A stretch of 64,000 nucleotides of DNA. Source: Pseudomonas resinovorans NBRC 106553 (GTDB taxonomy: Bacteria; Pseudomonadota; Gammaproteobacteria; Pseudomonadales; Pseudomonadaceae). The stretch lies in contig NC_021499.1 in assembly GCF_000412695.1 (NCBI RefSeq), positions 4,650,001-4,714,000 of the forward strand, in the 5' to 3' direction. Shown in pieces: positions 43,793-54,456 of this stretch. The notes below the pieces were generated by a model. The model saw only the letters and a list, made by a program, of their open reading frames with translations, ran no database searches and was not told where the DNA came from. How positions within the stretch are numbered: the stretch's first letter is position 1; the number at the start of each line of letters is the position of its first letter. The position numbers and the translations under genes are program-made.

Positions 43793-44374
43793 TCAGGTTC
43801 CATGCAACAAGGGTTGCAAGGCTTTATCGATGGCTTCCCGCGCCCTGAAGATGCGGGATCGCACAGTACCGACCGGACACTGCATGACGCTGGCAATGTC
43901 TTCGTAACTAAGACCGTCGAACTCGCGCAAAGTCAGTGCCGTGCGCAAATCTTCCGGCAGTTGCTGGATGCTCCGGTGCACTGTGGCCTCGATCTCGTCG
44001 CGGAGCAGGGCACGCTCGGGCGACTCGATATCCTTGAGGGCGTGGTCGCCGTCATAAAACTCGGCGTCCTCAGCACTTACATCACTGTCTGGCGGGCGTC
44101 TTCCACGCGCCACCAGATGGTTCTTCGCCGTGTTGATGGCGATGCGGTACAGCCAGGTATAAAAGGCACTGTCACCGCGAAAATTCCCGAGCGCGCGATA
44201 AGCCTTGATGAAGGCTTCCTGGGCTACGTCCTGAGCTTCCTGGGCGTCGTGCACGAACCGCACGATCAACCCGAGGATCTTGTGCTGGTACTTCAGCACC
44301 AACAGATCGAAAGCCCGCTTGTCGCCCCGCTGCACCCGCTCGACCAGCTGCTGATCGTCTTCCTGGGTTAGCAT
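43793..44374 (-). CDS. algU: Extracytoplasmic-function sigma factor AlgU (RpoE)
   Basis: This is a 193-residue sigma-E-type factor for envelope stress and alginate genes. Region 2 contains FDLLVLKYQHKILGLIVRF and DVAQEAFIKAYRAL, and region 4 contains LRTALTLREFDGLSYEDIASVM plus GTVRSRIFRAREAI. ATG 44374 gives MLTQEDDQQLVERVQRGD, the conserved start. It heads algU-mucA-mucB-mucD, and two AlgU-type promoters lie upstream. Confidence 0.97.
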   Translation of the reverse strand: MLTQEDDQQLVERVQRGDKRAFDLLVLKYQHKILGLIVRFVHDAQEAQDVAQEAFIKAYRALGNFRGDSAFYTWLYRIAINTAKNHLVARGRRPPDSDVSAEDAEFYDGDHALKDIESPERALLRDEIEATVHRSIQQLPEDLRTALTLREFDGLSYEDIASVMQCPVGTVRSRIFRAREAIDKALQPLLHGT

Positions 44375-44433
44375 GAACACTCCTCGTCGATCTCGAAGGG
44401 GTGTTGCGCCAGCCAGTGGATCGGCTTGCCAAA

Positions 44434-44460
44434 ATAGACTCGGGCGTTGCGCAAAAGTTC
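44434..44460 (-). promoter_or_regulatory. AlgU-dependent promoter, proximal
   Basis: On the minus strand, GAACTT (44460-44455) is followed after exactly 16 bases by TCTAT (44438-44434). The consensus for AlgU/sigma-E is GAACTT-N16-TCTGA, so the fit is excellent. It lies about 60 bp before the algU ATG and points to autoregulation. Confidence 0.75.
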
Positions 44461-44642
44461 TCCCCTCCAAGCAAGCTTCCTGCAGATTGTTTTTTCACCT
44501 GCACGGAATGGCGCAGCAGGGCTCGCGGCCATGCTGCGCCGTATATATGTCGCTTGATCTACAGGCATCCGGGCTGCACATTTCATGTGCATTCGTTGCA
44601 TCAGTGTAAGCAAGCACCGTCTCTTCAAAATGGTGACCCTGA

Positions 44643-44670
44643 ATGGAACCTGAACGACTAAAAAAGTTCC
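44643..44670 (-). promoter_or_regulatory. AlgU-type promoter, distal candidate
   Basis: On the minus strand, GGAACTT (44670-44664) is followed after 16 bases by TCCAT (44647-44643). The -35 is perfect and the -10 is weak. It would give a leader of about 260 nt. P. aeruginosa algU also has more than one AlgU-dependent promoter. The 381-bp algU-nadB gap further holds a TATACT at 44722-44727 that could be the nadB -10 on the plus strand (with TTGTGC 15 bp upstream), and the palindrome TGCACA-N5-TGTGCA at 44575-44591. Confidence 0.5.
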
Positions 44671-44755
44671 GTAGCGCCATGCATGGTCATAAGCGCGCTA
44701 TTGTGCAGCGCACCCCAGCTATATACTAGCCGCCGCTTTTTTTGCGGGAATCGAC

Positions 44756-46372
<1,617 letters not shown>

Positions 46373-46776
46373 ACGCCAGCCTCACCCGCAACCGGCGGTG
46401 CTGCTCCCGAGCCAGGGCGTCCGCCGGGATGCACAGCCCCCTCCCCCACCATTGTCCCGCCAGGCGGAAGCGCAGGATCACCACCTGCGGCAGCGCCAGG
46501 CTGTCCGGGCGCAGTTGCACCGGGCGCCAGCCGTCAGCCCTGCTCCACAGTTGCCAGCCATCGTGATTCAGGCGCAGGCCGGTGAAAGCCCTGGAGGAGG
46601 TCAGCAGGATCTGCCTGGGCAAACACCAGGCGGCGTGGCCCGAACAGGCCAGCAGGCCGATCAACCGCACCCAGCGGGGCAGCTCGGCGACCGACAAGGC
46701 CAGAACGGCCAGGAAAGAGAGAATCAGATAAACGGCCAACAGGCGCCGCGACGGGCGCCAGTGGCATTCGAAGCCG

Positions 46777-47031
46777 TCACTTGGGTTGGACACGATCCAG
46801 GATCATGCGAACCATGCGGCGCAGGTCCGCGTCCTCCGGCTCGCCGCGCTGCATGAACCAGCCGAACATGTCCTGGTCCTCGCATTCCAGCAGCTTGCGG
46901 TAGCGGGCCTGGTCCTCGGCGTCGAGGGTCGCGTAGACCTCCTGTACGAAGGGCACGAGGAGCACGTCCAGTTCGAGCATGCCGCGGCGGCTGTGCCAGA
47001 AGAGTCGGTTCAGTTCAATTGAGTCGGCCAT
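46777..47031 (-). CDS. sdhE: Succinate dehydrogenase assembly factor SdhE
   Basis: This 84-residue small helical protein promotes covalent FAD attachment to SdhA. The signature [17 protein letters not shown] contains the essential R-G-x-x-E element, and [13 protein letters not shown] follows. ATG 47031 was chosen; a longer frame adds 22 residues with no motif. It is coupled to ygfX by overlap and divergent from ygfZ. Confidence 0.92.
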   Translation of the reverse strand: MADSIELNRLFWHSRRGMLELDVLLVPFVQEVYATLDAEDQARYRKLLECEDQDMFGWFMQRGEPEDADLRRMVRMILDRVQPK

Positions 47032-47150
47032 CACAGCGCCTCCGGGAATGAGGCGCGCATTATAACCACAGCCGCCGCCCCGGGCACCCGCTGACAAGCC
47101 ACCAGCGGGCCTCTATGATGGCGCCCCAGACCTCAATCCAGCGATCCGCA

Positions 47151-48092
47151 ATGGCCGACTCCGCATTTTTCTGTCCGCTCACCCATGAAGGCCTGCTCGC
47201 CGTCCGCGGCGTGGACGCCGCGAAGTTCCTCCAGGGCCAGCTGACCTGCAACCTCAATTACCTGGACCAGGCCACCTGCAGCCTCGGTGCCCGTTGCACG
47301 CCCAAGGGCCGGATGACCTCCAGCTTCCGCATCGTCAAGGTGGGCGACGACTTCCTCCTGGCCATGTCCAGCGACCTGCTGGACGCGCAGCTGGCCGACC
47401 TGAAGAAATACGCCGTTTTCTCCAAATCGACCCTGTCCGACGAAAGCGCGGCCTGGGTGCGTTTCGGCCTCAGCCAAGGCGATGGCGTTCTGCTGGCCCT
47501 GGGCCTCGACCTGCCCCAGACCGCCGACAGCGTTACCCGTGACGGCAACCTGATCGCCCTGCGCCTGTCCGACGGCCGCGCCGAACTCTGGGCACCCAGC
47601 GGTGAAGCCGCCACCCTCGAAGCCCGTCTCAGCGCCCAACTGCCCCGCGCCCCCCTGGACGCCTGGCTGCTGGCGCAGGTGCGCGCCGGCATCGGCCAGG
47701 TCTTCGGCGCCACCCGCGAGCTGTTCATCCCGCAGATGATCAACCTGCAGGCCCTGGGCGGCGTCAGCTTCAAGAAAGGCTGCTACACCGGCCAGGAAAT
47801 CGTCGCCCGCATGCAGTACCTGGGCAAACTCAAGCGCCGCCTGCAACGCCTGGCCCTGCCGGCGGGCACCGTGCCGCAACCGGGCACCGAACTCTTCTCC
47901 CCCGTCCACCAGAGCTCGGTGGGCGAAGTGGTGCTGGCGGCCCCCGCTGGCGACGGCTGCGAACTGCTCGCCGTGCTCCAGGAAGATGCCGCGAGCGATG
48001 GACGACTCCACCTGGGCGCAGCCGATGGCCCGGCCCTGAACCTGCTCAGCCTGCCCTACACCCTGGACGCCGACCGCGAAATTCAACGCTAG
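47151..48092 (+). CDS. ygfZ: Folate-dependent Fe-S protein YgfZ
   Basis: YgfZ is a tetrahydrofolate-binding protein of the GcvT-like family that helps Fe-S enzymes such as MiaB. The 313 residues include the signature KKGCYTGQEIVARMQYLGK with its functionally important Cys (near 218). The N-terminal half has KFLQGQLTCNLNYL. ATG 47151 gives the family-type short N-terminus MADSAFFCPLT. Confidence 0.94.
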   Translation: MADSAFFCPLTHEGLLAVRGVDAAKFLQGQLTCNLNYLDQATCSLGARCTPKGRMTSSFRIVKVGDDFLLAMSSDLLDAQLADLKKYAVFSKSTLSDESAAWVRFGLSQGDGVLLALGLDLPQTADSVTRDGNLIALRLSDGRAELWAPSGEAATLEARLSAQLPRAPLDAWLLAQVRAGIGQVFGATRELFIPQMINLQALGGVSFKKGCYTGQEIVARMQYLGKLKRRLQRLALPAGTVPQPGTELFSPVHQSSVGEVVLAAPAGDGCELLAVLQEDAASDGRLHLGAADGPALNLLSLPYTLDADREIQR

Positions 48093-48124
48093 CCCGCCCC
48101 GGCCGGCCACTGACGAGAAACCCA

Positions 48125-48961
48125 ATGAGCAAGCTTGCCGATAAAGTCCAACAGGAACTCATCCAGGCGATCGACAGCGATGAACTGGTGCTGCCGACCC
48201 TGCCGGAAGTCGCCCTGCGGGTGCGCGAAACCGCCGAGGACCCGAACGCGGGCATCCAGGACCTGGCCAAGGTGATCGGCAACGACGCCGCGCTGACCGC
48301 CCGCATCATCAAGGTGGTGAACAGCCCGCTGCTGCGCACCAACAAGGAAATCACCGACCTGCAGATGGCCATCAGCCGTCTGGGCATCAACTACACCAGC
48401 AACCTGGCCACGGGCCTGGCCATGGAGCAGATGTTCCAGGCCACCTCCGACGTGGTCGATCGCAAGATGCGCGAAGTCTGGAACAAGAGCACCGAAATCG
48501 CCGGCATCTGCCACGTGCTCTGCCGCCACTACAGCCGCCTGATGCCCGACCAGGCCACCCTCGCCGGCCTGGTGCACCAGATCGGCGTGCTGCCGATCCT
48601 CACCTACGCCGAAGAACACAGCGAGCTGCTGGCCGACTCCATCAGCCTCAACCATGTGATCGAGCGCATCCACCCGCTGATCGGCGACCGCATCCTGCGG
48701 GCCTGGGAGTTCCCCGAGCCGATCGCCTCCGTGCCCAGTCAATACCTCGACTTCAAGCGCGATTCGGCCCGTGTCGACTACATCGACATCGTCCAGGTCG
48801 CCACCCTGCAGAGCTACCTCGGCAGCGAGCACCCCTATACCCAGCTGGACTGGAGCCAGGTCTCGGCGTTCGCCAAGCTCGGCCTCGACCCGAATGTCGA
48901 CATGCAGGCCGACGAAGACCTCTCCGCCGCCATGGAAGCGGCCATGGGCATGCTCCAGTAA
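48125..48961 (+). CDS. HDOD domain protein
   Basis: This 278-residue protein consists of one HDOD domain, a non-enzymatic relative of HD phosphohydrolases. Features are LPTLPEVALRVRETAEDPN, the LAKVIGNDAALTARIIKVVNSP segment, LQMAISRLGINYTSNLATGLA and ATLAGLVHQIGVLPIL. HDOD proteins act in signalling, chemotaxis control or c-di-GMP-linked motility. There is no partner domain. It follows ygfZ by 32 bp and may share its transcript. Confidence 0.88.
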   Translation: MSKLADKVQQELIQAIDSDELVLPTLPEVALRVRETAEDPNAGIQDLAKVIGNDAALTARIIKVVNSPLLRTNKEITDLQMAISRLGINYTSNLATGLAMEQMFQATSDVVDRKMREVWNKSTEIAGICHVLCRHYSRLMPDQATLAGLVHQIGVLPILTYAEEHSELLADSISLNHVIERIHPLIGDRILRAWEFPEPIASVPSQYLDFKRDSARVDYIDIVQVATLQSYLGSEHPYTQLDWSQVSAFAKLGLDPNVDMQADEDLSAAMEAAMGMLQ

Positions 48962-49029
48962 ACCCCCGCGCGCATTCGTCCATCCGGCGCTAGACTCAGC
49001 CTTCCCCTGACGTCGCTGGATGGACCCGG

Positions 49030-49785
49030 ATGCGCGTACTTCTCCTCGCCCTTTGCCTGTTGTGCCACGGCCTCGCCGCGGCGCAAGAGGTGCGCCTGAC
49101 CAATGGAGAGTGGGCGCCCTACCTGGGCGCCCGGCTGCCCCACCAGGGCGTCGCCTCGCGCATCATCCAGGAGGCCTTCGCCCTGGAAGACGTCCAGGTG
49201 CGCTGGGAGTTCTACCCCTGGGCCCGCTCGCTGCACCTGGCCGAACGCGGCGAGCGCAGCGGCACCGCCGTCTGGCTGCGCAGCGCGGAACGGGAAAAGA
49301 CCTTCTTCATCAGCGATCCGGTGATCGAGAGCAGCTACTACTTCTTCCACCGCAAGGACCGCCCTCTGGACTGGCAACGGGTTGCCGACCTCGTGGACCT
49401 GCGCTTGGGCGGGGCCACCGGCTACGACTACGGCGCCGCCTTCCAGGGCGCCGAGCGAGCCGGGCAGCTCCACGTCCAGCGGCTGACCAACGAGGAACAG
49501 GGCCTGCGCATGGTCCTCGCCGGGCGAATCGATGCCTTCCCCATGGACAAGGTGGTGGCCTTCGCCCTGCTCAACGACAATCTGGGTTCCGCCGAGCGCG
49601 CGCAGCTGACCTTCCACCCGCTGCCGGTACGCAGCGACAGCCTGCACCTGATGCTGTCACGCAAGGTGCCCGGTAACGCCGAGCTGATCGAGCGGTTCAA
49701 CAAGGGCCTGGCCGAGCTGCGCGACAGCGGCAAGATGGCCCAGTACCTGATGGACGTGCAGCAGCCGCTGAGCCTGGCACCGTAG
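49030..49785 (+). CDS. Periplasmic solute-binding protein, amino-acid type (orphan)
   Basis: This 251-residue protein has signal peptide MRVLLLALCLLCHGLAAAQ and a SBP_bac_3-like fold (EVRLTNGEWAPYLGARLPHQGVASRIIQEAF, then WARSLHLAERGERSGTAVWLR and the C-terminal DSGKMAQYLMDVQQP). No permease or ATPase is beside it, so it may serve a sensor or an orphan uptake system. Its TAG stop (49783-49785) lies inside the first bases of an inverted repeat, as for cmoB. Confidence 0.85.
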   Translation: MRVLLLALCLLCHGLAAAQEVRLTNGEWAPYLGARLPHQGVASRIIQEAFALEDVQVRWEFYPWARSLHLAERGERSGTAVWLRSAEREKTFFISDPVIESSYYFFHRKDRPLDWQRVADLVDLRLGGATGYDYGAAFQGAERAGQLHVQRLTNEEQGLRMVLAGRIDAFPMDKVVAFALLNDNLGSAERAQLTFHPLPVRSDSLHLMLSRKVPGNAELIERFNKGLAELRDSGKMAQYLMDVQQPLSLAP

Positions 49786-49866
49786 GGTGGATCACGCTTC
49801 ACCGATCCACCGTCGATGTCGCATTGGGTTCCGATGGTGGAAATGAAGAGCGATTTCCACCCTACG
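49781..49866. repeat. Inverted repeat CGTAGGGTGG...CCACCCTACG
   Basis: The outer arms CGTAGGGTGG (49781-49790) and CCACCCTACG (49857-49866) are perfect. The interior holds GATCCACC and GGTGGAAAT pieces typical of this repeat type. It separates the convergent SBP gene and tctE and could terminate both. The first TAG is the SBP stop codon. Confidence 0.8.
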
Positions 49867-49873
49867 GCGTACG

Positions 49874-51259
49874 CTACGCTGGCGGAAAACTCACCCGCAC
49901 CTTCAGTCCACCGCCATCGCCGTCGTGCAGACTGATCTCCGCCTGATGGGCGCGGCAGATCTCGCCGACGATGGCCAGCCCCAACCCTGCCCCGCCGCCC
50001 TGAGCCCCGCGCCGGTAGAAGCGCTGGAACACCTTGTCGCGCTCCTCGGCCGGGATACCGCTACCGTCGTCCTCCACCTCCAGCAGCGCCGGCGAGCGCA
50101 CCCGCAGGATCACATTGCCGCCCTTGGGCGTGTGGGCCAGGGCGTTGTCCACCAGGTTGCAGAGCAGCTCGTTGAGCAGGGTCGGCTCGCCCATGACCCA
50201 GGCCTGGTCTTCCGCTTCCAGGGCCAGGGCAATGCCACGGGCATGGGCCAGGGGCGCCAGGGCCATGCCCAGCTCACGGGCCAGGTGGCCCAGCTCGATG
50301 CGCTCGGCGCCGCCTTCGGCGATAGCCCGCGCGCCGCTTTCGATACGCGCCAGGGACAGCAGCTGGTTGGCCAGATGGGTCAGGCGATCGGTGTTCTGCG
50401 CCGCTTCCTCCAGGGTCGAACGCCAGACCTTCGGGTCTTGCTCGCGCAACCCCAGCTCCACCCGTGCCTTCAACGCCGCCAAGGGCGTACGCAACTCATG
50501 GGAGGCGTCGGCGATGAAATCCGCCTGGCGCTGGAACAATCCGCGCAGGCGCTCGGTGAACTGGTTGAGGGCATCCACCAGGGGCCGCAGTTCGCGCTGC
50601 ACCGACACTTCCGGCAAGGGGCGCAGATCGTCGGCCTGGCGCTCTTCCACCGCCAGGCGCAACTTGTTCAGCGGCCGCAGGGCCGCACTCACCGCCAGCC
50701 ACACCAGCACCAGCGCCGCCACCACCAGCAGCGCCAGGCGCCACAGGCTGTCCGCCAGCAGTCCGCGGGCCAGTCGCTCGCGGGCGCTATCGGTTTCCGC
50801 CACGCGGATCTCGGCGATGCCGTTGAGCCGTGGTTCGCTGACCGGTTGCAGCAGGCTCACCACCCGCACGCCCACCCCCTCGTATTCGCCATCGTAGAAG
50901 CGCGCCAGGGCGGGGTAGTCGTCGGTACGTCGGGTGCCCGGCGGGGGCGGTGGCAGGTGGTCGTAGCCGGACACCAGTTTTCCGTCCGGGTCGATCACCT
51001 GATAGAAGATCCGGCCGGCGCTGTCGTAGGCAAAGATGTCCAGCGCCACGTAAGGCACGTCCGCCTTGAGCCGGCCATCGGTCTCGTAGAGACCGCCGGC
51101 GATGGCCCGGGCCGAGGCCAGCAGGGTGCGGTCATAGGCGGTGTCGGCGGCATCGCGGGCATTCCAGTAGGAACTCAGGCTGGCGATCAGCAGCAGCGCG
51201 CCAAGCATCAGCGCCAGGCGGCGCAGCAGCCGACCGCGCAGGCTGCCGGCTTCACGCAT
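49874..51259 (-). CDS. tctE: Sensor histidine kinase TctE (tricarboxylate)
   Basis: This is a 461-residue membrane kinase. A first span (about 15-34) and second span (about 175-195) bracket a periplasmic sensor domain. HAMP-like linker, HisKA H-box (ADASHELRTPLAAL) and HATPase boxes (NLVDNALAHTPKGG, DDGSGIP, GGGAGLGLAIVGEI) follow. ATG 51259 overlaps the tctD stop by 8 bases. It is predicted to sense citrate or related acids and to control opdH-tctCBA with TctD. Confidence 0.93.
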   Translation of the reverse strand: MREAGSLRGRLLRRLALMLGALLLIASLSSYWNARDAADTAYDRTLLASARAIAGGLYETDGRLKADVPYVALDIFAYDSAGRIFYQVIDPDGKLVSGYDHLPPPPPGTRRTDDYPALARFYDGEYEGVGVRVVSLLQPVSEPRLNGIAEIRVAETDSARERLARGLLADSLWRLALLVVAALVLVWLAVSAALRPLNKLRLAVEERQADDLRPLPEVSVQRELRPLVDALNQFTERLRGLFQRQADFIADASHELRTPLAALKARVELGLREQDPKVWRSTLEEAAQNTDRLTHLANQLLSLARIESGARAIAEGGAERIELGHLARELGMALAPLAHARGIALALEAEDQAWVMGEPTLLNELLCNLVDNALAHTPKGGNVILRVRSPALLEVEDDGSGIPAEERDKVFQRFYRRGAQGGGAGLGLAIVGEICRAHQAEISLHDGDGGGLKVRVSFPPA

Positions 51260-51923
51260 CCAGGCTCTCCAGCAGGTAGCCCAAACCACGGAAGGTGACG
51301 ATGCGCACCGCGCTGCCTTCGAGCTTCTTGCGCAGCCGGTGGATGTAGATCTCGATGGCGTCGGGGCTGGCCTCCTCGTCCAGGCCGAAGACCTGGGACG
51401 CGAGCTGCTCCTTGCTCATCACCCGCCCCGGCCGGGCGATCATCGCCCCCAGCACCGCTTGCTCGCGGGAAGTCAGGCTGAAGATCTCGCCCGCCAGGCT
51501 GAAACGTCGGGTGCCCAGGTCGTAGACCAGCGCTCCGCAGCATTGCTGCTGCTCGCCGCCCAGCACACTGCGGCGCAGCAGTGCCTTGACCCGCGCCTCC
51601 AGCTCGGTGAGCTCGAAAGGCTTGGCCAGGTAATCGTCGGCGCCGAGGTTGAGTCCGTGTACACGGTCCTTCACTTCGCCCCGGGCGGTGAGCATCAGCA
51701 CCGGCAGGGTCTTGCCGCGTCCGCGCAGACGCGCCAGCACCTCGAAACCGTCCATGCGCGGCAGGCCCACGTCCAGCACCGCCAGGGCGTACTCCTCGCT
51801 GGCCAGAGCCAGGTCGGCGGCCACGCCGTCATGCAGCACATCCACCGTCCAGCCCGCACCCTTGAGCACCTGGGCGACACTTTCAGCCAGTTGGGGATGG
51901 TCTTCGACCAGCAGGATTCGCAC
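51252..51923 (-). CDS. tctD: Response regulator TctD
   Basis: This is a 223-residue OmpR/PhoB-type regulator. The receiver has acidic residues in LLVEDHPQ, phospho-acceptor Asp in LAVLDVGLPRMDG (near 51), Thr in MLTARG, and Lys in YLAKPF. The C-terminal winged helix ends VRIVTFRGLGYLLE. The start is GTG at 51923 with GGAGA upstream; longer frames lack a site. It is divergent from opdH. Confidence 0.94.
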   Translation of the reverse strand: MRILLVEDHPQLAESVAQVLKGAGWTVDVLHDGVAADLALASEEYALAVLDVGLPRMDGFEVLARLRGRGKTLPVLMLTARGEVKDRVHGLNLGADDYLAKPFELTELEARVKALLRRSVLGGEQQQCCGALVYDLGTRRFSLAGEIFSLTSREQAVLGAMIARPGRVMSKEQLASQVFGLDEEASPDAIEIYIHRLRKKLEGSAVRIVTFRGLGYLLESLDA

Positions 51924-52000
51924 GGCAAGGTCTCCGAAATTGCGGTGAACGGACTGAAGTTTAACGGCCCGCCGAGGGCTGTGGACGCCAACGCGACTTT

Positions 52001-52026
52001 CTTTCGCACTGAAAGCCTGGCGAAAG
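52001..52026. promoter_or_regulatory. Inverted repeat in the tctD-opdH divergent region
   Basis: CTTTCGC (52001-52007) and GCGAAAG (52020-52026) are perfect inverted repeats separated by 12 bases, midway between the tctD and opdH starts. It is a candidate operator for TctD or another regulator. OmpR-type regulators more often use direct repeats, so confidence is low. Confidence 0.35.
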
Positions 52027-52123
52027 CTTCGCGGCCTAGCATCGCGACAGGGTGGCAAGAACCACCCGTAAAAGCCGCCCCGTGGTTACGGCGGCTGACA
52101 AGAACAACAATGGAGACCACTCG

Positions 52124-53389
52124 ATGCCCACTGCCGTACGGCAGGCGCTAGCGCCTGTTTGCACCCTCAGCCTCGCCATCGCCGCCTGCCTCCAGGCCGG
52201 CACCGCCCACGCCGACTTCATCAAGGACAGCTCGGCGACCCTCGAAGCCCGCAACATCTACCTCAACCGCGACTTCCGCGATGGCACCGGCCAGTCCAAG
52301 CGCGAAGAATGGGCACAGGGCTTCATCCTCAACCTGCAGTCCGGCTACACCGAAGGCACCGTCGGCGTCGGCCTCGATGCGCTGGGCATGCTCGGCGTCA
52401 AGCTGGACTCCGGCCGCGGCCGCAGCGGCACCGACCTACTGCCGGTGCAGGACGATGGCGGCACCCCGGACGAGTACAGCAAGCTGGGGCTGACCGCGAA
52501 AATCCGCGCCTCGAAAAGCGAACTGCGCCTGGGCACCCACATCCCCGAACTGCCGGTGGTCAAGGCCAGCGACAGCCGCATCCTGCCCCAGGTGTTCGAG
52601 GGCGGCCTGCTCACCTCCAGGGAGATCCGCGACCTGACCTTCAGCGGTGGCCGCCTCTCCGAGGTCAAGGACCGCGCCTCCACCAACTCCGAAGACCTGG
52701 CCATCAACAACAAGAACAAGCGCTTCGCCGCGGCAGCCACGGGCGACCACTTCGACCTGGCCGGCGCGGATTACGCCTTCAGCAAGCAGTTCACCGGCCG
52801 CTACTACTTCGCCGAACTGGACGAGGTCTACCGCCAGCACTTCTTCGGCCTGCTCGCCAGCCAGCCGCTGGGCAAGGGCACCCTCAGCGCCGACCTGCGC
52901 TACGCCGTCAGCGACGACACTGGCCGCGCCAAGGCCGGCAAGGTGGACAACCGCGCCCTCAACGGCATGCTCAGCTACGGCCTGAACGCCCACAAGGTGG
53001 GCCTGGGCTACCAGCGCATGAGCGGCGACACCGGCTACGCCTACATCGATGGCAGCGACCCCTTCCTGGTCAACTTCGTGCAGATCAACGACTTCGCCAA
53101 CGCCGACCAGCGTTCCTGGCAGGCCCGCTACGACCTGGACCTGGCCGCCTTCGGCGTGCCCGGCCTGAGCTTCATGACCCGCTACATCACCAGCGACAAC
53201 GCCAAGGTCGCCGGCAGCCTCGAGGAAGGCCGCGAGTGGGAGCGCGACGTCGAGTTCAAGTACGTGGTGCAGAGCGGCCCCCTGAAGGACCTCGGATTCC
53301 GTGTGCGCCACGCCGGTTTCCGCTCCAACTTCGCCCGCGACGCGGATGAATTGCGCCTGATCGTCAGTTACGCCCTGCCGATCTGGTGA
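52124..53389 (+). CDS. opdH: Tricarboxylate-specific outer-membrane porin OpdH (OprD family)
   Basis: This 421-residue OprD-family porin has a signal peptide ending in GTAHA before DFIKDSSATLEARNIYLNRDF, the typical OprD start (an 18-strand barrel). It ends with an aromatic C-terminal strand, LRLIVSYALPIW. OpdH in P. aeruginosa takes up cis-aconitate and citrate. ATG 52124 was chosen because TGGAGA lies 8 bases upstream; the longer frame adds 24 residues. It heads opdH-tctC-tctB-tctA. Confidence 0.93.
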   Translation: MPTAVRQALAPVCTLSLAIAACLQAGTAHADFIKDSSATLEARNIYLNRDFRDGTGQSKREEWAQGFILNLQSGYTEGTVGVGLDALGMLGVKLDSGRGRSGTDLLPVQDDGGTPDEYSKLGLTAKIRASKSELRLGTHIPELPVVKASDSRILPQVFEGGLLTSREIRDLTFSGGRLSEVKDRASTNSEDLAINNKNKRFAAAATGDHFDLAGADYAFSKQFTGRYYFAELDEVYRQHFFGLLASQPLGKGTLSADLRYAVSDDTGRAKAGKVDNRALNGMLSYGLNAHKVGLGYQRMSGDTGYAYIDGSDPFLVNFVQINDFANADQRSWQARYDLDLAAFGVPGLSFMTRYITSDNAKVAGSLEEGREWERDVEFKYVVQSGPLKDLGFRVRHAGFRSNFARDADELRLIVSYALPIW

Positions 53390-53426
53390 TGCCTGAACCA
53401 CAATAAAACTCCACAGGAGACCCACG

Positions 53427-54401
53427 ATGAAAAGCGCCCTCTCGCGTATCGCCCTGATCACCTCCGGCCTGTTGCTCTCCAGCCAGCTACTGGCCGAGCC
53501 AAAGCGCCCCGAGTGCATCGCCCCGGCCAAGCCCGGCGGCGGCTTCGACCTGACCTGCAAGCTGGCCCAGAGCGGCCTGAAGGACGGCGGCCTGCTCAAG
53601 GCGCCGATGCGCGTCACCTACATGCCCGGCGGCGTCGGCGCCGTGGCCTACAACGCCGTGGTGGCCCAGCGACCCAAGGACGCCGGCACCATCACCGCCT
53701 TCTCCTCGGGTTCGCTGCTGAACCTGGCCCAGGGCAAGTTCGGCCGCTACGACGAAAACGCCGTGCGCTGGCTGGCCGGCATCGGCACCGACTACGGCGC
53801 CATATCTGTCCGCGCCGACTCCCCCTACAAGACCCTCGGTGACCTGGTGGACGCGGTGAAGAAAGACCCGGCCGCCATCGTCTTCGGCGCCGGCGCCACC
53901 ATCGGCGGCCAGGACTGGATGCAGACCGCGCTGATCGCCCGAGCAGCCGGCATCGACCCGCAGAAGCTGCGCTACGTGGCCTTCGAGGGCGGCGGCGAGA
54001 CCCTGACCGCCATGCTCGGTGGCCACGTGCAGGTGACCAGCAGCGGCATCGGCGAGATCACCCCGCAACTGGCGGCCGGCAAGATCCGCGTGCTCGCCGT
54101 GCTCGCCGACGACCGCCTGCCCGGCAAGCTGGCCGACATCCCCACCGCCAAGGAACAGGGCTTCGACATCAGCTGGCCGGTGATCCGTGGCTTCTACATG
54201 GGCCCGGAGGTCAGCGACGAGGACTTCAACTGGTGGAAGCAGCAGTTCGACACGCTGCTGGCCAGCGAGGACTTCGCCAAGCTGCGTGAACAGCGCGACC
54301 TCTTCCCCCTGACCCTCACCGGCGACCAGTTGAAGACCTACGTCTTCGACCAGGTGAAGCAATACAAGCAACTGGCCGGCGAATTCGGCCTGGCGCAGTA
54401 A
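53427..54401 (+). CDS. tctC: Tricarboxylate-binding periplasmic protein TctC
   Basis: This is the 324-residue solute-binding protein of a tripartite tricarboxylate transporter. The signal peptide is MKSALSRIALITSGLLLSSQLLA. The Bug/TctC features ECIAPAKPGGGFDLTCKLAQ, VTYMPGGVGAVAYN and VQVTSSGIGEI are visible. It has a strong CAGGAG site and lies 37 bp after opdH. Confidence 0.95.
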   Translation: MKSALSRIALITSGLLLSSQLLAEPKRPECIAPAKPGGGFDLTCKLAQSGLKDGGLLKAPMRVTYMPGGVGAVAYNAVVAQRPKDAGTITAFSSGSLLNLAQGKFGRYDENAVRWLAGIGTDYGAISVRADSPYKTLGDLVDAVKKDPAAIVFGAGATIGGQDWMQTALIARAAGIDPQKLRYVAFEGGGETLTAMLGGHVQVTSSGIGEITPQLAAGKIRVLAVLADDRLPGKLADIPTAKEQGFDISWPVIRGFYMGPEVSDEDFNWWKQQFDTLLASEDFAKLREQRDLFPLTLTGDQLKTYVFDQVKQYKQLAGEFGLAQ

Positions 54402-54408
54402 TCCGCCC

Positions 54409-54430
54409 CGCCCCCTCGCCGGAGGGGGCG
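54409..54430 (+). other. Hairpin between tctC and tctB
   Basis: CGCCCCCTC (54409-54417) pairs perfectly with GAGGGGGCG (54422-54430) around GCCG. No T-run follows. It probably stabilises the tctC mRNA or lowers expression of the membrane genes, as the hairpin after aotJ does for its operon. Confidence 0.55.
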
Positions 54431-54456
54431 CTCCCTGCATATTCAGGTACACCGCC

